Shown here piece after piece: positions 6,374 through 7,416 of a stretch of DNA of 7,416 nt. Numbering within the stretch: position 1 is the stretch's first letter; each line of letters starts with the position of its first letter. The stretch is from positions 1 through 7,416 of the forward strand of contig DASQWR010000069.1 in the NCBI GenBank assembly GCA_035640155.1, in the 5' to 3' direction. The notes under the pieces were generated by a model, which searched no databases, was not told the DNA's origin, and saw only the letters and a program-made list of their open reading frames with translations. The position numbers and the translations under genes were made by a program. This DNA comes from JALYQB01 sp035640155. Its GTDB lineage: Bacteria; Actinomycetota; Actinomycetes; Mycobacteriales; Pseudonocardiaceae.

Positions 6374-7281
6374 CGCGCCTTGCCCGCTGGCTCGACCTTG
6401 CCCGGCTCGGTTCCGGTGGCGATCGGCACTCGCACGCTGTTGCCCCACTCGGTCCACGAGCCGTCGTAGTTGCGGACCTTGCCGTAGCCGAGCAGGTGGG
6501 TGAGCACGAACCAGGTGTGGCTCGAGCGCTCACCGATGCGGCAGTACGCCACGACCTCGTCGTCGCGCGACAGGCCCGCCTCGCCCTGGTAGATCGTCTC
6601 CAGCTCGGCGCGGGACTTGAACGTGGCGTCCTCGGCCGCGGCCCGGGCCCACGGGACGCTGGCCGCGCCCGGGATGTGCCCGCCGCGCACGGCGCCCTCC
6701 TGCGGGTAGTCGGGCATGTGCAGCAGCTCGCCGGAGTACTCGCCGGGGGAGCGCACGTCGACCAGCGGCTTGCCGAGGTGGGCGAGTACTTCGTCCTTGA
6801 AGGCGCGGATGACGGAGTCGTCGCGGTCGACGACCGGGTACTCCGCGCGGGGCCGCGACGGGACGTCGGTGGTCATCGGGCGGTCCTCGGCGACCCACTT
6901 GGCGCGCCCCCCGTCGAGCAGCCGCACGTCGGGGTGGCCGAAGAGGCTGAACACCCACAGCGCGTACGCGGCCCACCAGTTATTCTTGTCACCGTAGATC
7001 ACGACGGTGGTGTCGCGGCCGATGCCCTTCTCGCCCATCAGCTCGGCGAAGCGCGTTCCGTCGACGTAGTCGCGGGTCACCGGGTCGTTGAGCTCGGTGT
7101 GCCAGTCGACCTTCACCGCGCCCGGGATGTGCCCGGTGTCGTAGAGCAGGACGTCCTCGTCGGACTCGACGATCACGAGGCCGGGTTCGTCGAGGTGGCG
7201 GGACAACCACTCGGTGGTGACCAGCCGCTCCGGGTGCGCGTAGTCGGCCAGCTTTGGGTCGTCATCGTGGTCGAGTGCCAT
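6370..7281 (-). CDS. sseA: Two-domain rhodanese, thiosulfate/3-mercaptopyruvate sulfurtransferase
   Basis: Moves sulfane sulfur from thiosulfate or 3-mercaptopyruvate to an acceptor through a cysteine persulfide; cytoplasmic. 303 aa from ATG 7281, matching M. tuberculosis SseA (about 297 aa) nearly end to end from YAHPERLVT (14-22). The N-terminal rhodanese domain (about 18-140, with ESDEDVLLYDTGHIPGA) has YGDK (96-99) where an active cysteine would be, so it is non-catalytic as usual. The C-terminal domain (about 160-290) carries LVDVRSPGEY (173-182), GHIPGA (201-206) and the active loop YCRIGERSS (246-254) with Cys247; it is followed by the conserved NYDGSWTEWGN (271-281). A purine-rich GGAGAGGA stands about 10 nt before the ATG. 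The frame is open back to 7371, but that stretch holds a hairpin and the family alignment begins after ATG 7281. It is followed directly by sufE with a 4-nt overlap. Confidence 0.95.
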   Translation of the reverse strand: MALDHDDDPKLADYAHPERLVTTEWLSRHLDEPGLVIVESDEDVLLYDTGHIPGAVKVDWHTELNDPVTRDYVDGTRFAELMGEKGIGRDTTVVIYGDKNNWWAAYALWVFSLFGHPDVRLLDGGRAKWVAEDRPMTTDVPSRPRAEYPVVDRDDSVIRAFKDEVLAHLGKPLVDVRSPGEYSGELLHMPDYPQEGAVRGGHIPGAASVPWARAAAEDATFKSRAELETIYQGEAGLSRDDEVVAYCRIGERSSHTWFVLTHLLGYGKVRNYDGSWTEWGNSVRVPIATGTEPGKVEPAGKAR

Positions 7282-7357
7282 TGCTGCAGTGTCCTCTCCG
7301 ATCGGGTCCAGGGCCAGCCGGGGCCATACCTGTGGGCAACAGGGCCCTCGCGGTGGG
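7282..7357. promoter_or_regulatory. Leader between the upstream gene and sseA, with hairpin
   Basis: A 76-bp gap on the coding (minus) side of sseA. A hairpin at 7321-7347 pairs GGGCC (7321-7325) with GGCCC (7343-7347) and CTGT (7330-7333) with ACAG (7339-7342), with a 5-nt loop and a 4-nt bulge. It could end the upstream transcript or attenuate read-through into sseA. No clear -10/-35 pair is visible, so sseA may be read mainly from upstream. Confidence 0.45.
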
Positions 7358-7416
7358 CTATTTCGTCCCAAGGATGCCGGCCCAGAGGGTGGGCACGCCG
7401 ACGCCGACGTCGGCCA
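7358..7416 (-). CDS. C-terminal tail of an upstream gene, possibly Maf
   Basis: The last 18 complete codons read ADVGVGVPTLWAGILGTK, then TAG at 7358. The reading is co-directional with sseA. In M. tuberculosis the gene before sseA is maf, a nucleoside-triphosphate pyrophosphatase, and many actinobacterial Maf proteins end in a motif like LADLGV..LW, which this resembles. The match is short and from memory, so this is a positional guess. It would be settled by the sequence to the right of the window. Confidence 0.35.
   Translation of the reverse strand, partial: ADVGVGVPTLWAGILGTK

Noticed and set aside
6374..6457. A 28-residue N-terminal extension of sufE.
   Set aside because: It lies wholly in sseA coding sequence; the GTG with the 4-nt overlap gives the family length of 143 aa.
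5294..7281. A possible defence or toxin-antitoxin island made of Uma2 plus the neighbours.
   Set aside because: The neighbours are housekeeping sulfur and carboxylase genes on the other strand; no methylase, antitoxin, helicase or sensor gene accompanies Uma2.
7282..7371. A 30-residue N-terminal extension of sseA.
   Set aside because: The stretch contains a hairpin and overlaps the end of the upstream gene, and family similarity starts after ATG 7281.

Overview
The window is a very GC-rich stretch (roughly 70% or more G+C, strongly G/C-biased third codon positions, GTG starts, strong GGAGG-type ribosome sites) of an actinobacterial chromosome. The proteins read like close relatives of the Mycobacterium tuberculosis glycerol and acyl-CoA carboxylase proteins but are not mycobacterial in detail. 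I would guess a mycolic-acid-free or filamentous actinomycete such as a Pseudonocardiaceae member; that placement is inference.

Layout from left to right. (1) 1-1431, minus strand: glycerol kinase glpK, cut at its C-terminus by the window edge. (2) 1432-1529: a 98-bp divergent control region with short direct and inverted repeats. (3) 1530-3278, plus strand: FAD-dependent glycerol-3-phosphate dehydrogenase glpD (GlpD2 type). (4) 3279-3311: a short tail-to-tail gap with a small hairpin. (5) 3312-5138, minus strand: biotin carboxylase/biotin carrier fusion subunit of an acyl-CoA carboxylase (AccA3 type). (6) 5139-5293: a divergent spacer with candidate promoters for both neighbours. (7) 5294-5878, plus strand: a Uma2-family PD-(D/E)XK nuclease-fold protein of unknown role. 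(8) 5879-5941: a convergent spacer filled by a long inverted repeat. (9) 5942-6373 and 6370-7281, minus strand: a SufE-family sulfur acceptor and the two-domain rhodanese SseA, overlapping by 4 nt (sseA first, then sufE). (10) 7282-7357: a leader/terminator spacer with a hairpin. (11) 7358-7416, minus strand: the last 18 codons of a gene that, by position, may be maf.

How the genes fit together. GlpK and GlpD convert glycerol to glycerol-3-phosphate and then to dihydroxyacetone phosphate, feeding electrons to the quinone pool. AccA3-type subunits carboxylate biotin for carboxylases that make malonyl-CoA and related extender units, so the window links glycerol use and fatty-acid precursor supply by position only. 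SseA and SufE form a translationally coupled sulfur-transfer pair. From memory, the order maf-sseA-sufE-accA3 is conserved in M. tuberculosis. Here a Uma2 gene sits inside that block on the opposite strand, the one accessory-looking element of the window. I found no CRISPR array, tRNA, rRNA, insertion sequence or recognisable defence operon. Apart from the Uma2 insertion and a few regulatory-looking repeats, this is ordinary housekeeping DNA, and I do not see a convincing new multi-gene system.
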